Shown here: positions 1-9,941 of the stretch, piece after piece
Layout: each line of letters starts with the position of its first letter
Numbering within the stretch: the first letter of the stretch is position 1
Origin: Paenibacillus sp. YYML68
GTDB lineage: Bacteria; Bacillota; Bacilli; Paenibacillales; NBRC-103111
Assembly (NCBI RefSeq): GCF_027923405.1
Contig: NZ_BQYI01000001.1
Coordinates: forward strand, 2,334,501-2,398,500
Direction: 5' to 3'
Length of the DNA stretch: 64,000 bases
Translations under genes and position numbers: made by a program
The notes under the pieces: generated by a model
What the model saw: only the letters and a program-made list of their open reading frames with translations
Told to the model about the DNA's origin: nothing
Database searches by the model: none

Positions 1-795
1 GATATGGAGAACGGCTCCGCGCGTCAAGCGGTGCAGGAAGCATCCAGTGCGCCGAATCTCGAGCTGCTCGGCATTCATTCGCATATCGGCTCGCAAATCT
101 TCGAGGTCGGCGGCTTCCAGCTCGCGGTGGAGAAGATGACGGCGTTCACGGTGGCGATGCGCGACGAGCTCGGCGTCACCTTCAGCGTGCTGAATCTGGG
201 CGGCGGCTTCGGCATTCGCTACGTCGAAGGCGATACGCCGCTCGCGGTGGGCGAATACGTTCGCGCTATCACAGATACGGTGCGTGAGCAGTTCACCCAG
301 CATGCGTATCCGCTGCCTGAAATATGGATCGAGCCGGGTCGCAGCATCGTCGGCGACGCAGGTACGACACTGTACACGGTTGGCACGTACAAGGATATTC
401 CAGGTGTGCGCAAGTACGTCGCTGTCGATGGCGGCATGACCGACAATCCGCGTCCAGCGCTGTACGAGGCGAAGTACGAGGCGCTGCTGGCGAATCGTGC
501 ATCGGATCAGGCCGATGAGCTCGTCTCGATCGCAGGCAAATGCTGCGAGAGCGGCGATATGCTGATCTGGGACATCGAGCTGCCGCAGGTACAGAGCGGC
601 GACCTGCTCGCTGTATTCTGCACAGGGGCGTATAATTACGCGATGGCTAGCAACTACAACCGACTTCGCCGCCCTGCGGTCGTGTTCGTGAAGGACGGTC
701 ATGCCGACGTCGTCGTAGAGCGCGAGACGTATGGTCATCTCGTTCAGAACGATGTTGTGCCTGAGCGGATGAAGCCGGTGACGAAGACAAGATAG
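1..795 (+). CDS. lysA: Diaminopimelate decarboxylase, C-terminal part (5' end outside window)
   Basis: This is the last step of lysine synthesis: PLP-dependent decarboxylation of meso-diaminopimelate to L-lysine in the cytoplasm. The frame is open from base 1, so the gene is truncated only by the window edge; about 264 residues of a family usually 420-440 long are present. Visible signatures are HSHIGSQ, the glycine loop LNLGGGFGI, the PLP-phosphate-binding EPGRSIVG, and CESGD, whose Cys and Asp serve the active site formed across the dimer. YNYAMASNYN near the end is also typical. The N-terminal PLP lysine would lie upstream of the window. The gene ends with TAG and is followed by two strong hairpins. 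Arginine decarboxylase is an alternative family, but the CESGD and C-terminal motifs favour LysA. Confidence 0.95.
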   Translation, partial: DMENGSARQAVQEASSAPNLELLGIHSHIGSQIFEVGGFQLAVEKMTAFTVAMRDELGVTFSVLNLGGGFGIRYVEGDTPLAVGEYVRAITDTVREQFTQHAYPLPEIWIEPGRSIVGDAGTTLYTVGTYKDIPGVRKYVAVDGGMTDNPRPALYEAKYEALLANRASDQADELVSIAGKCCESGDMLIWDIELPQVQSGDLLAVFCTGAYNYAMASNYNRLRRPAVVFVKDGHADVVVERETYGHLVQNDVVPERMKPVTKTR

Positions 796-2289
<1,494 letters not shown>

Positions 2290-2420
2290 TATCGAGCTTG
2301 CGCGGCATTCGGTTTTCATTTGTGGACAAGTTGTAGTAGAATAGTAGGGATCGTTCGGTAGCGGTAATGATCGAATGTATAGACCCTACATATTCCCATT
2401 CGGAAAGGATGCATCTGTCG

Positions 2421-2858
2421 ATGGCGAAAAAAGGTACGATTGAGCTGGAAAACGGTAATAAAATTAATATTGATTTCTTCCCGGAGGAAGCGCCGAATAC
2501 GGTAGCGAACTTCGAAAAGCTGGCAAACGAGGGCTTCTATAACGGCCTGTCGTTCCACCGCGTCATCCCAGGCTTCGTCGCGCAGGGCGGCTGCCCGAAG
2601 GGTACAGGCACTGGCGGCGCTGGCTACACGATCAAGTGTGAGACAGCTACGAACACGTCGAAGCATGAGCGTGGCACACTCGCGATGGCGCATGCGGGTC
2701 GCGACACAGGCTCGTGCCAGTTCTACATCTGCTACGCGCCACAGCCGCATCTGGACGGCAACCATACCGTGTTCGGCAAGGTGACTGAAGGCATGGAGCA
2801 TGTTGACGCGGTGCGTCAAGGCACGAAGATGAAGGAAGTGAAGGTGTGGGAGGAGTAA
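2421..2858 (+). CDS. ppiB: Peptidyl-prolyl cis-trans isomerase, cyclophilin type
   Basis: Cytoplasmic cyclophilin that speeds cis-trans isomerisation at proline bonds during folding. At 145 residues it is a minimal single-domain bacterial PpiB with no signal peptide. Hallmarks are [13 protein letters not shown], which contains the catalytic Arg, and the C-terminal [25 protein letters not shown] and SCQFYI match the substrate groove. The segment [10 protein letters not shown] replaces the common GGPGYTIKDE. The start at 2421 follows GGAAAGGA at 2402-2409; ATG 2409 overlaps that site and is less likely. The gene stands alone between metY and an intrinsic terminator. Confidence 0.94.
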   Translation: MAKKGTIELENGNKINIDFFPEEAPNTVANFEKLANEGFYNGLSFHRVIPGFVAQGGCPKGTGTGGAGYTIKCETATNTSKHERGTLAMAHAGRDTGSCQFYICYAPQPHLDGNHTVFGKVTEGMEHVDAVRQGTKMKEVKVWEE

Positions 2859-2902
2859 TTCGAGCGATCGAAGACTCATTCTGCGGCTTGACTTGAAGAA
2901 GG

Positions 2903-2951
2903 GGCGATCCGGAGGAGGCTGCAGCAGCAGCTTCGGAAGGGTCGTCTTTTT
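2903..2951 (+). terminator. Intrinsic terminator of ppiB
   Basis: GGCGATCC (2903-2910) pairs fully, with two G-U pairs, with GGGTCGTC (2939-2946) and is followed by five T. It separates ppiB from the riboflavin leader. Confidence 0.75.
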
Positions 2952-3003
2952 GTTGGTATAAACATACTTTTAGTAAGTTGCTTTATTATTTTCGTGAAAA
3001 CTG

Positions 3004-3032
3004 TTGCAAATGTCCGAATTCAATGCTATGAT
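3004..3032 (+). promoter_or_regulatory. Sigma-A-type promoter of the riboflavin operon
   Basis: TTGCAA (3004-3009), a 17-bp spacer and TATGAT (3027-3032) lie about 50 nt upstream of the FMN aptamer, the right place for the operon promoter. Confidence 0.55.
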
Positions 3033-3079
3033 TTGCATATTATTAGCATGATTTAATTTTCAATGCAATATATACGCTA

Positions 3080-3258
3080 CCACTTCGGGGCTGGGTGAAA
3101 TTCCCAACCGGCGGTGATGCGCGGCTGCCACTGGCGGTCGCCTCAGTCCGTGACCCGTGCAGCAGCTTGTGAAGCTAAGCTTAACGCTTGGCACAGCCGT
3201 TGCCGGTGGACTCGGTGCAAGTCCGAGACCGACAGTATAGTCTGGATGGGAGAAGGGG
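3080..3258 (+). ncRNA. FMN riboswitch (RFN element)
   Basis: The conserved RFN blocks are visible in order: CTTCGGGGCTGGGTGAAATT, then CCCAACCGGCGGTGAT, AGTCCGTGACCCG, the stem GGACTCGGTGCAAGTCCG and the closing AGTCTGGATGGGAGAAGG. The aptamer binds flavin mononucleotide and in Firmicutes usually causes premature termination of riboflavin genes. The variable stem (about 3145-3205) is rather long. The position before ribD fits this role. Confidence 0.95.
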
Positions 3259-3501
3259 AAAGCGGGCTTCGATGCTACAGCTTACGCAGCTGGTTGTGCT
3301 TTGTTTCACATGCTCATTCGAGCTTGTTTCGTCATGCGACAGCAGGTATCAGCTATTGGGGCTGCTTCTGTCCGCGTCCGAGGCTTGCTTCGAGCTGTGT
3401 CGATACAGGCAAACTGGATGTCGTTCGTTTGAGCTGCACCTATGCATAGCTTGCATCGATTTACTCGACTCGAGAGCGATTTCGACCCTTTTGTTACCAT
3501 C

Positions 3502-3535
3502 AGCCCTTTTTGCGATAGCGAAAAGCGGCTTTTTG
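3502..3535 (+). terminator. Candidate riboswitch-controlled terminator before ribD
   Basis: AGCC-CTTTTTGC, the loop GATA and GCGAAAAG-CGGCT form a hairpin followed by a T-run, about 80 nt before ribD. It is the best candidate for the expression platform. The 240 nt between aptamer and hairpin hold no gene; a competing antiterminator could not be assigned by eye. Confidence 0.5.
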
Positions 3536-3613
3536 TCGTGCTCATGTTACTCATATGAGCACGTATGATGCCGAACACCTGATTGGAGCAAGGTGCGGGA
3601 GGCTAGAGCATCT

Positions 3614-4726
3614 ATGGACATTCTGAATGATGAATATTATATGCGGCTGGCGCTGCAGCTGGCCGCGGCGGCTACCGGACAGACCGGCATCAACCCGGTC
3701 GTCGGCTGTGTCGTCGTCAAGGACGGGCGCATCGTCGGCCTCGGCGCGCATCTAAAGCGCGGGGAGGGCCATGCCGAGGTGCATGCGCTCAATATGGCCG
3801 GAGCCGAGGCCGAAGGGGCGACGGTGTACGTCACCCTTGAGCCGTGCAGTCATCACGGCCGCACGCCGCCGTGCAGCGACAGGCTTATTCGCGAGAAGGT
3901 GAAGCGCGTTGTCGTCGCGGCGACCGATGCGAACCCGCTCGTCGCGGGCAGCGGACTGGCGCGGCTTGCGGCGCACGGCATCGAGGTCGTGACCGGCGTG
4001 CTGGCTGCTGAGGCGGAGGCGCTGAACGAGGCGTTCAACGCGTATATCTTGACACGCCGTCCGTTCGTCACCGTCAAGAGCGCGAGCACGCTCGACGGCA
4101 AGGTCGCCGCGAGGACGGGCGACAGCAAGTGGATCACGGGCCCGGCTGCCCGTGAGCAGGGACATCTGCTTCGCCACCGGAACCAGGCGATCATGGTCGG
4201 CATCGGCACGGTGCTCGCTGATGATCCGCTGCTGACGACCCGGCTGCCTGTGCCGGGTCTGAACCCGCTGCGAGTCGTCGTAGACTCGCAGCTGAGGCTG
4301 CCGCACGAGGCGCAGCTCGTGCGGGACGGCTCGGCGCCTACGGTCGTGCTGACGACCGAGGCTGCGCCGAGCGAGCGGCGCCGCGCTCTCGAGGCGCGCG
4401 GCGTGGAGGTGCTGGACTGCGGCCCAGGACCCGCAGTCGATCTACTCGCCGCCATGGAGCGGCTCGGCGAGCGCGAGATCGGCTCGCTGCTCGTCGAAGG
4501 CGGCGGCAAGCTGAGCGGAGCCCTGCTCGCAGCAGGGCTCGTGAACAAGCTGGCGCTGTTCCTCGCGCCGAAGATTATTGGCGGGGGCGCGATGGCCCCC
4601 TGCAGCTTTGACTTCCCCGGCTTCGACCAGATGAGCCGGGCGATCCGAATCGAGCGGATGAAGGTGGAGACGGTCGGCGACGACGTCCTCCTGACTGGCT
4701 ATCCGCGCTACGAAAGCGAGGGCTGA
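3614..4726 (+). CDS. ribD: Bifunctional diaminohydroxyphosphoribosylaminopyrimidine deaminase / 5-amino-6-(5-phosphoribosylamino)uracil reductase
   Basis: Catalyses steps two and three of riboflavin synthesis in the cytoplasm. The N-terminal zinc deaminase domain shows H53-A-E55 and PCSHHGRTPPC with zinc cysteines at about 78 and 87. The C-terminal NADPH reductase domain (about 150-370) begins with PFVTVKSASTLDGK and contains GSLLVEGGGKLSGALL. At 370 residues it has normal length. The ATG at 3614 is preceded by GGGAGG (3597-3602); a GTG at 3593 is possible but has no site. First gene under the FMN riboswitch; its TGA (4724-4726) touches the next gene, suggesting translational coupling. Confidence 0.96.
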   Translation: MDILNDEYYMRLALQLAAAATGQTGINPVVGCVVVKDGRIVGLGAHLKRGEGHAEVHALNMAGAEAEGATVYVTLEPCSHHGRTPPCSDRLIREKVKRVVVAATDANPLVAGSGLARLAAHGIEVVTGVLAAEAEALNEAFNAYILTRRPFVTVKSASTLDGKVAARTGDSKWITGPAAREQGHLLRHRNQAIMVGIGTVLADDPLLTTRLPVPGLNPLRVVVDSQLRLPHEAQLVRDGSAPTVVLTTEAAPSERRRALEARGVEVLDCGPGPAVDLLAAMERLGEREIGSLLVEGGGKLSGALLAAGLVNKLALFLAPKIIGGGAMAPCSFDFPGFDQMSRAIRIERMKVETVGDDVLLTGYPRYESEG

Positions 4727-4731
4727 TGCAC

Positions 4732-5412
4732 ATGTTTACCGGCATCATAGAAGAAATCGGCACGATGCGCCGCATCGCGCGAAGCGGTCAGGCGATGGTG
4801 CTGACGATCGGCGCGAGGCGCGTGCTCGACGATGTGAAGCTCGGCGACAGCATCGCCGTCAACGGCGTATGCTTAACGGTCGTCAGCTTCGACGAGAGCA
4901 GCTTCACCGTCGACGTCATGCCCGAGACGTTCCGCCGCACGAATCTGGAGCGGCTGTCAACCGGCTCACCGGTCAATCTGGAGCGTGCGATGGCCGCAGG
5001 CGGCCGCTTCGGCGGTCATATCGTGCAGGGACACGTCGATTCGACGGGCACGATCAAGAGCCGCACGCCGGAGGAGAACGCGGTTGTCTTCCGGGTCGAG
5101 CCGCACGATGCGGGCATGCTCAAGTATGTCATCCCGCACGGCTCGATCACGATTGACGGCATCAGCTTGACCGTCGTCGATACGGACGACGCCACCTTCA
5201 CGGTGTCGATCATTCCGCACACGCTGGCCGAGACGGTGCTGCAGCACAAGAAGGCGGGCGACGAGGTCAACCTTGAGGCGGACGTGCTCGGCAAGTACAT
5301 TGAGCGGCTGATGACGTACCCGGGGGCGACGGCTCAGCATGGACAAGTCCGCGGGCGAGGCGGCAGCGGGCGGCTGACGGAAGCTTTTTTACAAGAAAAT
5401 GGATTCATGTAA
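4732..5412 (+). CDS. ribE: Riboflavin synthase, alpha subunit
   Basis: Dismutates two 6,7-dimethyl-8-ribityllumazine molecules to riboflavin. The enzyme consists of two similar lumazine-binding barrels, and both are visible: residues 1-95 starting MFTGIIEEIG with AVNGVCLTV, and 96-195 with GHIVQGHVDSTG and TIDGISLTVV. The start at 4732 gives the conserved MFTGIIEE terminus. ATG 4726 overlaps the ribD stop and adds only two residues. Total length is about 226 residues. The tail after residue 200 (GATAQHGQVRGRGGSG) is longer and more flexible-looking than the usual end. Translationally coupled to ribD. Confidence 0.94.
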   Translation: MFTGIIEEIGTMRRIARSGQAMVLTIGARRVLDDVKLGDSIAVNGVCLTVVSFDESSFTVDVMPETFRRTNLERLSTGSPVNLERAMAAGGRFGGHIVQGHVDSTGTIKSRTPEENAVVFRVEPHDAGMLKYVIPHGSITIDGISLTVVDTDDATFTVSIIPHTLAETVLQHKKAGDEVNLEADVLGKYIERLMTYPGATAQHGQVRGRGGSGRLTEAFLQENGFM

Positions 5413-5433
5413 CAGATCTGGGAGGCGAATCCG

Positions 5434-6675
5434 ATGAGCGAGCATAAGGAGCAAGCTGAGCAAACGGAGCAATTCAAGTTTCACCCGATAGAGGAAGCGA
5501 TCTACGATCTGATGCTCGGCAAGGTCATTATCGTCGTCGACGATGAGGACCGCGAGAACGAAGGCGACTTCATCGCGCTGGCCGAGAAGACGACGCCGGA
5601 GGTCATTAACTTCATGATCAAGGAAGGCCGTGGCCTCGTCTGCATCCCGATTACGGAGGAGCGTGCGCTGGAGCTGGACCTGCCGCCAATGGTGCAGCGC
5701 AACACGGACTACCACGGTACCGCGTTCACCGTATCGGTCGATCACGTCGAGACGACGACGGGTATCTCCGCGTCGGAGCGCTCTCGGACGGTCAAGGCGC
5801 TGATTGATCCGAAGACGAAGGCGCATCACTTCCGTCGTCCGGGGCACATTTTCCCATTGATCGCGAAGAAGGGCGGTGTGCTGCGGCGTGCAGGACATAC
5901 GGAGGCGGCGGTCGATCTGGCCCGTATGTGCGGCTCGTACCCGGCGGCTGTCATCTGCGAGGTCATCAAGGAAGACGGCGAGATGGCACGCGTGCCGCAG
6001 CTGATGGAGATCGCCCGCAAGCATGACCTGAAGATCATTACGATTCAGGACTTGATCCGCTACCGCAATCATAAGGAGAAGCTGATTCAGCGTGAGGTCG
6101 AGGTGCGGATGCCGACCGACTTCGGTACGTTCCAGACGATTGCCTATTCGAACGTTGTCGATAACAAGGAGCATGTCGCCCTCGTTAAGGGGAAAATCGA
6201 TGGCTCGACGCCGACGCTCGTCCGCGTACACTCCGAGTGCTTGACTGGCGACGTGTTCCACTCCCATCGGTGCGATTGCGGTCCGCAGTTCGCGGCGGCG
6301 ATGCGTCAGATCGAGGAAGCGGGCAGCGGCGTGCTGCTGTACATGCGTCAGGAGGGCCGCGGCATCGGGCTCATCAACAAGCTGAAGGCTTACAAGCTGC
6401 AGGAGCAGGGGCTCGATACGGTCGATGCGAACCTGGAGCTGGGCTTCGCTGCTGACTTGCGCGACTATGGAATTGGCGCCCAGATTCTGAAGGATCTCGG
6501 CATCCGCAACATTCGGCTCTTGACGAACAATCCGCGCAAGATTCGCGGTCTTGAGGGCTATGGCCTCGAGGTCGTCGAGCGCGTGCCGCTGCAGATGGAG
6601 GAGAACGAGGACAATACGGGCTACCTGCATACGAAGCAGGCGAAGCTTGGGCATTTGCTCGATTTTACGAATTGA
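5434..6675 (+). CDS. ribBA: Bifunctional 3,4-dihydroxy-2-butanone-4-phosphate synthase / GTP cyclohydrolase II
   Basis: Supplies both branches of riboflavin synthesis: the four-carbon unit from ribulose 5-phosphate and the pyrimidine from GTP. Residues 1-205 are the RibB domain with the acidic metal-binding [10 protein letters not shown] (about 36-45) and the HIFPL loop. Residues 206-413 are RibA with zinc cysteines C269, C280 and C282 in [15 protein letters not shown] and the substrate segment RQEGRGIGL. The normal 413-residue length and intact residues in both halves indicate a bifunctional enzyme. A clear GGGAGG site precedes the ATG. Confidence 0.96.
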   Translation: MSEHKEQAEQTEQFKFHPIEEAIYDLMLGKVIIVVDDEDRENEGDFIALAEKTTPEVINFMIKEGRGLVCIPITEERALELDLPPMVQRNTDYHGTAFTVSVDHVETTTGISASERSRTVKALIDPKTKAHHFRRPGHIFPLIAKKGGVLRRAGHTEAAVDLARMCGSYPAAVICEVIKEDGEMARVPQLMEIARKHDLKIITIQDLIRYRNHKEKLIQREVEVRMPTDFGTFQTIAYSNVVDNKEHVALVKGKIDGSTPTLVRVHSECLTGDVFHSHRCDCGPQFAAAMRQIEEAGSGVLLYMRQEGRGIGLINKLKAYKLQEQGLDTVDANLELGFAADLRDYGIGAQILKDLGIRNIRLLTNNPRKIRGLEGYGLEVVERVPLQMEENEDNTGYLHTKQAKLGHLLDFTN

Positions 6676-6748
6676 TCGTACGAAGTGTTAGGTGGAAGTA
6701 ACAGGATTGTCACAAAAAATATAAATACCGGAAGGAAGTTGTGCAATT

Positions 6749-7219
6749 ATGGCGAAAGTATACGAAGGTCAATTGGTGTCGAAAGGGTTAAAATACGGGA
6801 TCGTTGCAGGTCGATTCAACGAGTTTATTGTCGGCAAGCTCGTCTCGGGCGCGCTTGACGCGCTGAAGCGTCATGGTGTCGAGGAAGAGGAGATCGAGGT
6901 CGCATGGGTGCCGGGCGCATTCGAGATTCCGCTGATCGCACAGAAGATGGCCGAGAGTGGCAAGTACGATGCGGTCATTACGCTCGGCGCGGTCATTCGC
7001 GGATCGACGCCGCACTTCGACTACGTCTGCAACGAGGCGGCGAAGGGTGTATCGGCGATCGCGCTGAAGACAGGCGTGCCGACGATCTTCGGCGTGCTGA
7101 CGACCGATTCGATCGAGCAGGCGGTGGAGCGTGCAGGCACGAAGGCCGGTAATAAGGGCTGGGAGGCTGCCGTTACGGCAATTGAGATGGCGAACCTGCT
7201 GAAGCAGTTCGAGGCTTAA
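6749..7219 (+). CDS. ribH: 6,7-dimethyl-8-ribityllumazine synthase
   Basis: Condenses the RibA/RibD-derived pyrimidine with dihydroxybutanone phosphate to lumazine, the RibE substrate. In bacilli it forms a 60-subunit capsid that can enclose RibE. The 156-residue protein shows [20 protein letters not shown], the phosphate-binding [14 protein letters not shown] and [21 protein letters not shown] precedes the ATG. It is the last gene of the riboflavin operon; the 137 nt that follow, up to scpA, contain no clear terminator. Confidence 0.96.
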   Translation: MAKVYEGQLVSKGLKYGIVAGRFNEFIVGKLVSGALDALKRHGVEEEEIEVAWVPGAFEIPLIAQKMAESGKYDAVITLGAVIRGSTPHFDYVCNEAAKGVSAIALKTGVPTIFGVLTTDSIEQAVERAGTKAGNKGWEAAVTAIEMANLLKQFEA

Positions 7220-7356
7220 TTCAGCTATACCTTGTAATAGCGTACACATGAGGTGCGGCATGGCCGCATTTTCCAATAAAGAATTGCGTCTTATGATCGA
7301 TTGAGCATACAGCCTAGGCAACCAGCAGAAGTGATACAAGGGGGAACGAACGACAG

Positions 7357-8142
7357 GTGAAGGTTACAGTTAAGCTCGAAACGTTTGAAGGCCCCCTTGA
7401 CTTGCTGCTGCATCTGATTGATAAGGCTGAGGTCGACATCTACGACATTCCGATCAAGCAGATTACAGATCAATATATGGAATATTTGTCTGCGCTGACA
7501 GAGCTGGAGCTCGAGGTGACGAGCGAGTTCATCGTGATGGCCGCGACGCTGCTGTCGATCAAGAGCAAGATGCTGCTGCCGAAGCCGCCGGTCATCGATC
7601 TGGAATTCGACGATTACATGATGGATGACGATTACGACCCGCGGGCTGAGCTCGTGGCGAAGCTGATCGAATACCGGAAGTATAAGGCGATTGCCGACCA
7701 TCTGCGGGAGAAGGAAACGGAACGGAGTCTCATCTACACGCGGGAGCCGGAGGACTTGACGCCTTACGTACCTGTTATACAGGAGAATCCGGTGCAAGGC
7801 TTGAGCGTTACGGACCTGGTGCACGCCTTCCGTAAGGCGATGCGTAGAATGGCGAGCCGTCATGCCGTGGCGAAAATTCGCAAGGATGAAATATCGGTGA
7901 AGGATCGGATGCTCGAGGTGCTGGATTCGCTGGAGCGTATGGGCGGCAAGGTGCTGTTCTCGCGACTCCTTGAGCGGGAGCATACGAGAGATTCGATCGT
8001 TGTGACGTTCTTGGCATTACTGGAGCTGATGAAGGTGAAGCGGATCGTCTGCTTCCAGCATCAGTTGTTCGATGACATCGTGATACAGGCGCGGGAGGAT
8101 GGAGCGGCAGATGGATTCAGCACAGATGAAATCAGTTATTGA
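7357..8142 (+). CDS. scpA: Segregation and condensation protein A (kleisin of the SMC complex)
   Basis: Kleisin subunit that bridges the Smc dimer and ScpB in bacterial condensin for chromosome segregation. At 261 residues it is of normal size. It opens with VKLETFEGPLDLLLHLIDKAEVDIYDIPI, the Smc-binding N-terminal region, followed by the MAATLLSIKSKMLLP helix; the acidic linker DLEFDDYMMDDDYD lies near residue 90. The C-terminal winged helix (about 180-245) ends with KRIVCFQHQLFDDI. The start is GTG after AAGGGGGAAC. It overlaps scpB, the usual coupled arrangement. Confidence 0.95.
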   Translation: MKVTVKLETFEGPLDLLLHLIDKAEVDIYDIPIKQITDQYMEYLSALTELELEVTSEFIVMAATLLSIKSKMLLPKPPVIDLEFDDYMMDDDYDPRAELVAKLIEYRKYKAIADHLREKETERSLIYTREPEDLTPYVPVIQENPVQGLSVTDLVHAFRKAMRRMASRHAVAKIRKDEISVKDRMLEVLDSLERMGGKVLFSRLLEREHTRDSIVVTFLALLELMKVKRIVCFQHQLFDDIVIQAREDGAADGFSTDEISY

Positions 8143-8725
8143 AGGCTTGCTGTTCGTAGCTGGCGACGAGGGGCTCGACGCGAAGCAGCTGGCTGAGGTG
8201 CTGGAGATGGATGCGGCCTTCGCAGCCGAGCTCGTGCGTGAGCTGCAGGACGAGCTGAAGCGGCAGCGGCGCGGCTTGCAGATCGTCCAGCTCGCAGGTA
8301 CGTACCAGCTGACGACCGTGCCAGAGCATGCCCTCTACTTCGAGCGGCTTGCCTACTCGCCCTCCCGCTCGTCGCTGTCGCAGGCTGCGCTCGAGACGCT
8401 CGCGATCGTTGCATATCGGCAGCCGATCACACGTGTCGGTATCGAGGAGATTCGCGGGGTGAAGGCGGACCGCGCCATTCAGACGCTGGTGGCGAAGGAT
8501 TTGATCCAGGAGGTCGACCGTGCCGATGCGCCGGGCAGGCCGATTCTGTACGGAACGACGAAGTCGTTCCTCGATTACTTTGGGCTGCCTAGCCTTGCGG
8601 AGCTGCCGGAGACGAGTCTGTTCGAGAGCGAGGACAGTCTTGAGGAAGAGACGAGAATGCTGTTCGAGAAGCTGGATGGGACGCAGATGACGTTCGAGGA
8701 TGTATCCAGCGCACGCGAGTCTTAG
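8111..8725 (+). CDS. scpB: Segregation and condensation protein B
   Basis: ScpB dimers bind the middle of ScpA and regulate the Smc-kleisin ring. The protein consists of two winged-helix domains; the diagnostic stretch LSQAALETLAIVAYRQPITR and GVKADRAIQTLVAKDLIQEVDR sit in the second. ATG 8111 gives MDSAQMKSVIEGLLFVAG, which matches the family start, with GGGAGG at 8093-8098. ATG 8099 lies too close to that site. At 204 residues it is normal. The gene overlaps scpA by 32 nt. Confidence 0.95.
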   Translation: MDSAQMKSVIEGLLFVAGDEGLDAKQLAEVLEMDAAFAAELVRELQDELKRQRRGLQIVQLAGTYQLTTVPEHALYFERLAYSPSRSSLSQAALETLAIVAYRQPITRVGIEEIRGVKADRAIQTLVAKDLIQEVDRADAPGRPILYGTTKSFLDYFGLPSLAELPETSLFESEDSLEEETRMLFEKLDGTQMTFEDVSSARES

Positions 8726-8761
8726 CGGCTCGTGCATGTTTTGCCATAGCAGGGCCATACT

Positions 8762-8806
8762 AACTCCCGAGGAAACGAAGCGGCGGCTTTCGTATCGGGA
8801 GTTTTT
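8762..8806 (+). terminator. Intrinsic terminator after scpB
   Basis: AACTCCCGA (8762-8770) pairs perfectly with TCGGGAGTT (8795-8803), with an inner ACGAA/TTCGT stem, and runs into T5. It would limit read-through from scpAB into ytfI. Confidence 0.75.
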
Positions 8807-8864
8807 CTATATCGTGCTTCATCTGAGCACGGGCCTGCCGCAAGGGCAAGGGAGGAACGATGAT

Positions 8865-9554
8865 ATGGTGTGGATCTGGGCAGCAGTGGTGATCTTCGTT
8901 ATCTTCACGATCGTGATGGCGAGCTACGTCACGGTCAGTGTGGAGTTCAGCCACCGCAACAAGGATGATGACATTCGGGCGAATATGAAGGCTCTATTCG
9001 GCATGGTTCGGTATAAGCTGAACATTCCGGTGCTCCGTTACAGAGGCCTGAACGAAGGGGTAGAGGTTCAACTGGAGCAGATTAATGCGAACGCCGACAA
9101 TAAGACGAAGCGTCAGGGGAACATTACAGCGGAGGTCATACGCAATACCTTCGACAAGTTCATGACGCTGCTGAAGCATACCGTTGATCTGCATGAATGG
9201 GTGAAATGTGTGCTCGGACATACGCACTGCCGTCAGCTGACTTGGCGGACGACGGTCGGCGTTGGCGAGGCGCCGGAGACAGCTTTTCTCGTGGGGACGG
9301 TATGGGGGCTGAAGTCTTCGATTCTCGGCTACTTGTTCCGCTTCATCAAGCTGGAGGCGCAGCCGAGGCTGGAGGTCATCCCGGCCTTCAACCGGAACAT
9401 GCTACACCTGGAGGGCAGCTTCGTCATGCGTCTGCGTGTGTGGCATATGGTCGTATGCGGCGTTCAGCTGCTGCTGAAGATCAGGAAGGCCGAGGGCGGG
9501 TTCGCTGCTTGGCGACGGGTGCTGTTCCCGAATAAGGAGCCTAGGCTTGGGTGA
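8865..9554 (+). CDS. ytfI: DUF2953 membrane-associated protein (YtfI-like)
   Basis: Uncharacterised family found next to the spore gene ytfJ in spore formers, so a role in sporulation is inferred from context only. The 229-residue protein begins with a membrane segment (MVWIWAAVVIFVIFTIVMASYVTV) and has a basic, mostly soluble remainder with the family-like stretches HEWVKCVLGHTHCRQLTWRT, VGTVWGLKSSILGYLF and NMLHLEGSFVMRLRVWHMV. The start at 8865 follows GGAGG at 8851-8855; a longer frame upstream is not family-like. In related genomes ytfJ normally follows directly; here it lies 8.9 kb away. Confidence 0.8.
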   Translation: MVWIWAAVVIFVIFTIVMASYVTVSVEFSHRNKDDDIRANMKALFGMVRYKLNIPVLRYRGLNEGVEVQLEQINANADNKTKRQGNITAEVIRNTFDKFMTLLKHTVDLHEWVKCVLGHTHCRQLTWRTTVGVGEAPETAFLVGTVWGLKSSILGYLFRFIKLEAQPRLEVIPAFNRNMLHLEGSFVMRLRVWHMVVCGVQLLLKIRKAEGGFAAWRRVLFPNKEPRLG

Positions 9555-9571
9555 GGCTGCGTTGGGGTGAG

Positions 9572-9591
9572 TATGAAGCTTAAGCTTCATA
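9572..9591. repeat. 20-bp perfect palindrome
   Basis: TATGAAGCTTAAGCTTCATA is a perfect inverted repeat with no loop, 17 nt after the ytfI stop. It could be an operator-like site or a scar of the insertion that separates ytfI from ytfJ. Confidence 0.6.
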
Positions 9592-9610
9592 AGAATATTA
9601 CATATAGGGG

Positions 9611-9674
9611 GAGTACCAGCGAAGCTGTCACCAAGTGCCAATAGCTACTGGACTTCGGAGTTTTCCTGGTACTC
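9611..9674. repeat. Long-range inverted repeat in the ytfI downstream gap
   Basis: GAGTACCAG (9611-9619) pairs with CTGGTACTC (9666-9674), with inner CGAAG/CTTCG. The 64-nt structure has no clear U-run and no gene. It may be an element end or a small structured RNA. The rest of 9555-9941 holds only the terminator and 22-nt repeats listed separately. Confidence 0.45.
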
Positions 9675-9762
9675 TTCAATTTCAGCAAGTATCTTTCCAT
9701 GAACGCTTTGATTAAGTATGTATAGTCATCTATGGTTTCATCAAATAACTAATGAAAAACAT

Positions 9763-9788
9763 AAAAAAGCCCATACCATCAAGGTATG
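9763..9788 (-). terminator. Intrinsic terminator for the minus-strand stalk-protein gene
   Basis: On the minus strand CATACC-TTGAT-GGTATG is followed by GGGCTTTTTT. It lies about 155 nt beyond the stop at 9942, so the 22-nt repeats fall within the 3' untranslated region. Confidence 0.7.
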
Positions 9789-9794
9789 AGCTCA

Positions 9795-9844
9795 CGACAT
9801 TTATGTTCCAATTCAACGACATTTTATCTTCCAATCAACGACAT
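9795..9844 (-). repeat. Three-copy repeat with exact 22-nt period
   Basis: Read on the minus strand, ATGTCGTTGATTGGAAGATA, ATGTCGTTGAATTGGAACAT and a partial ATGTCGTG occur with starts exactly 22 nt apart (plus-strand CGACAT at 9795, 9817 and 9839). Periodic TGTCG-type repeats of this spacing resemble the transposase-binding arrays at the ends of Tn7/Mu-like transposons, but no such transposase is present nearby. Confidence 0.6.
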
Positions 9845-9941
9845 TTTAAGTTACAACTCACAATTGCCGAGCCACAATCATCTGATCGCAGCCCGGAAAC
9901 AAATCGAAGGACGTATCCCTCACTTAAATTCTCTTTGGTGT

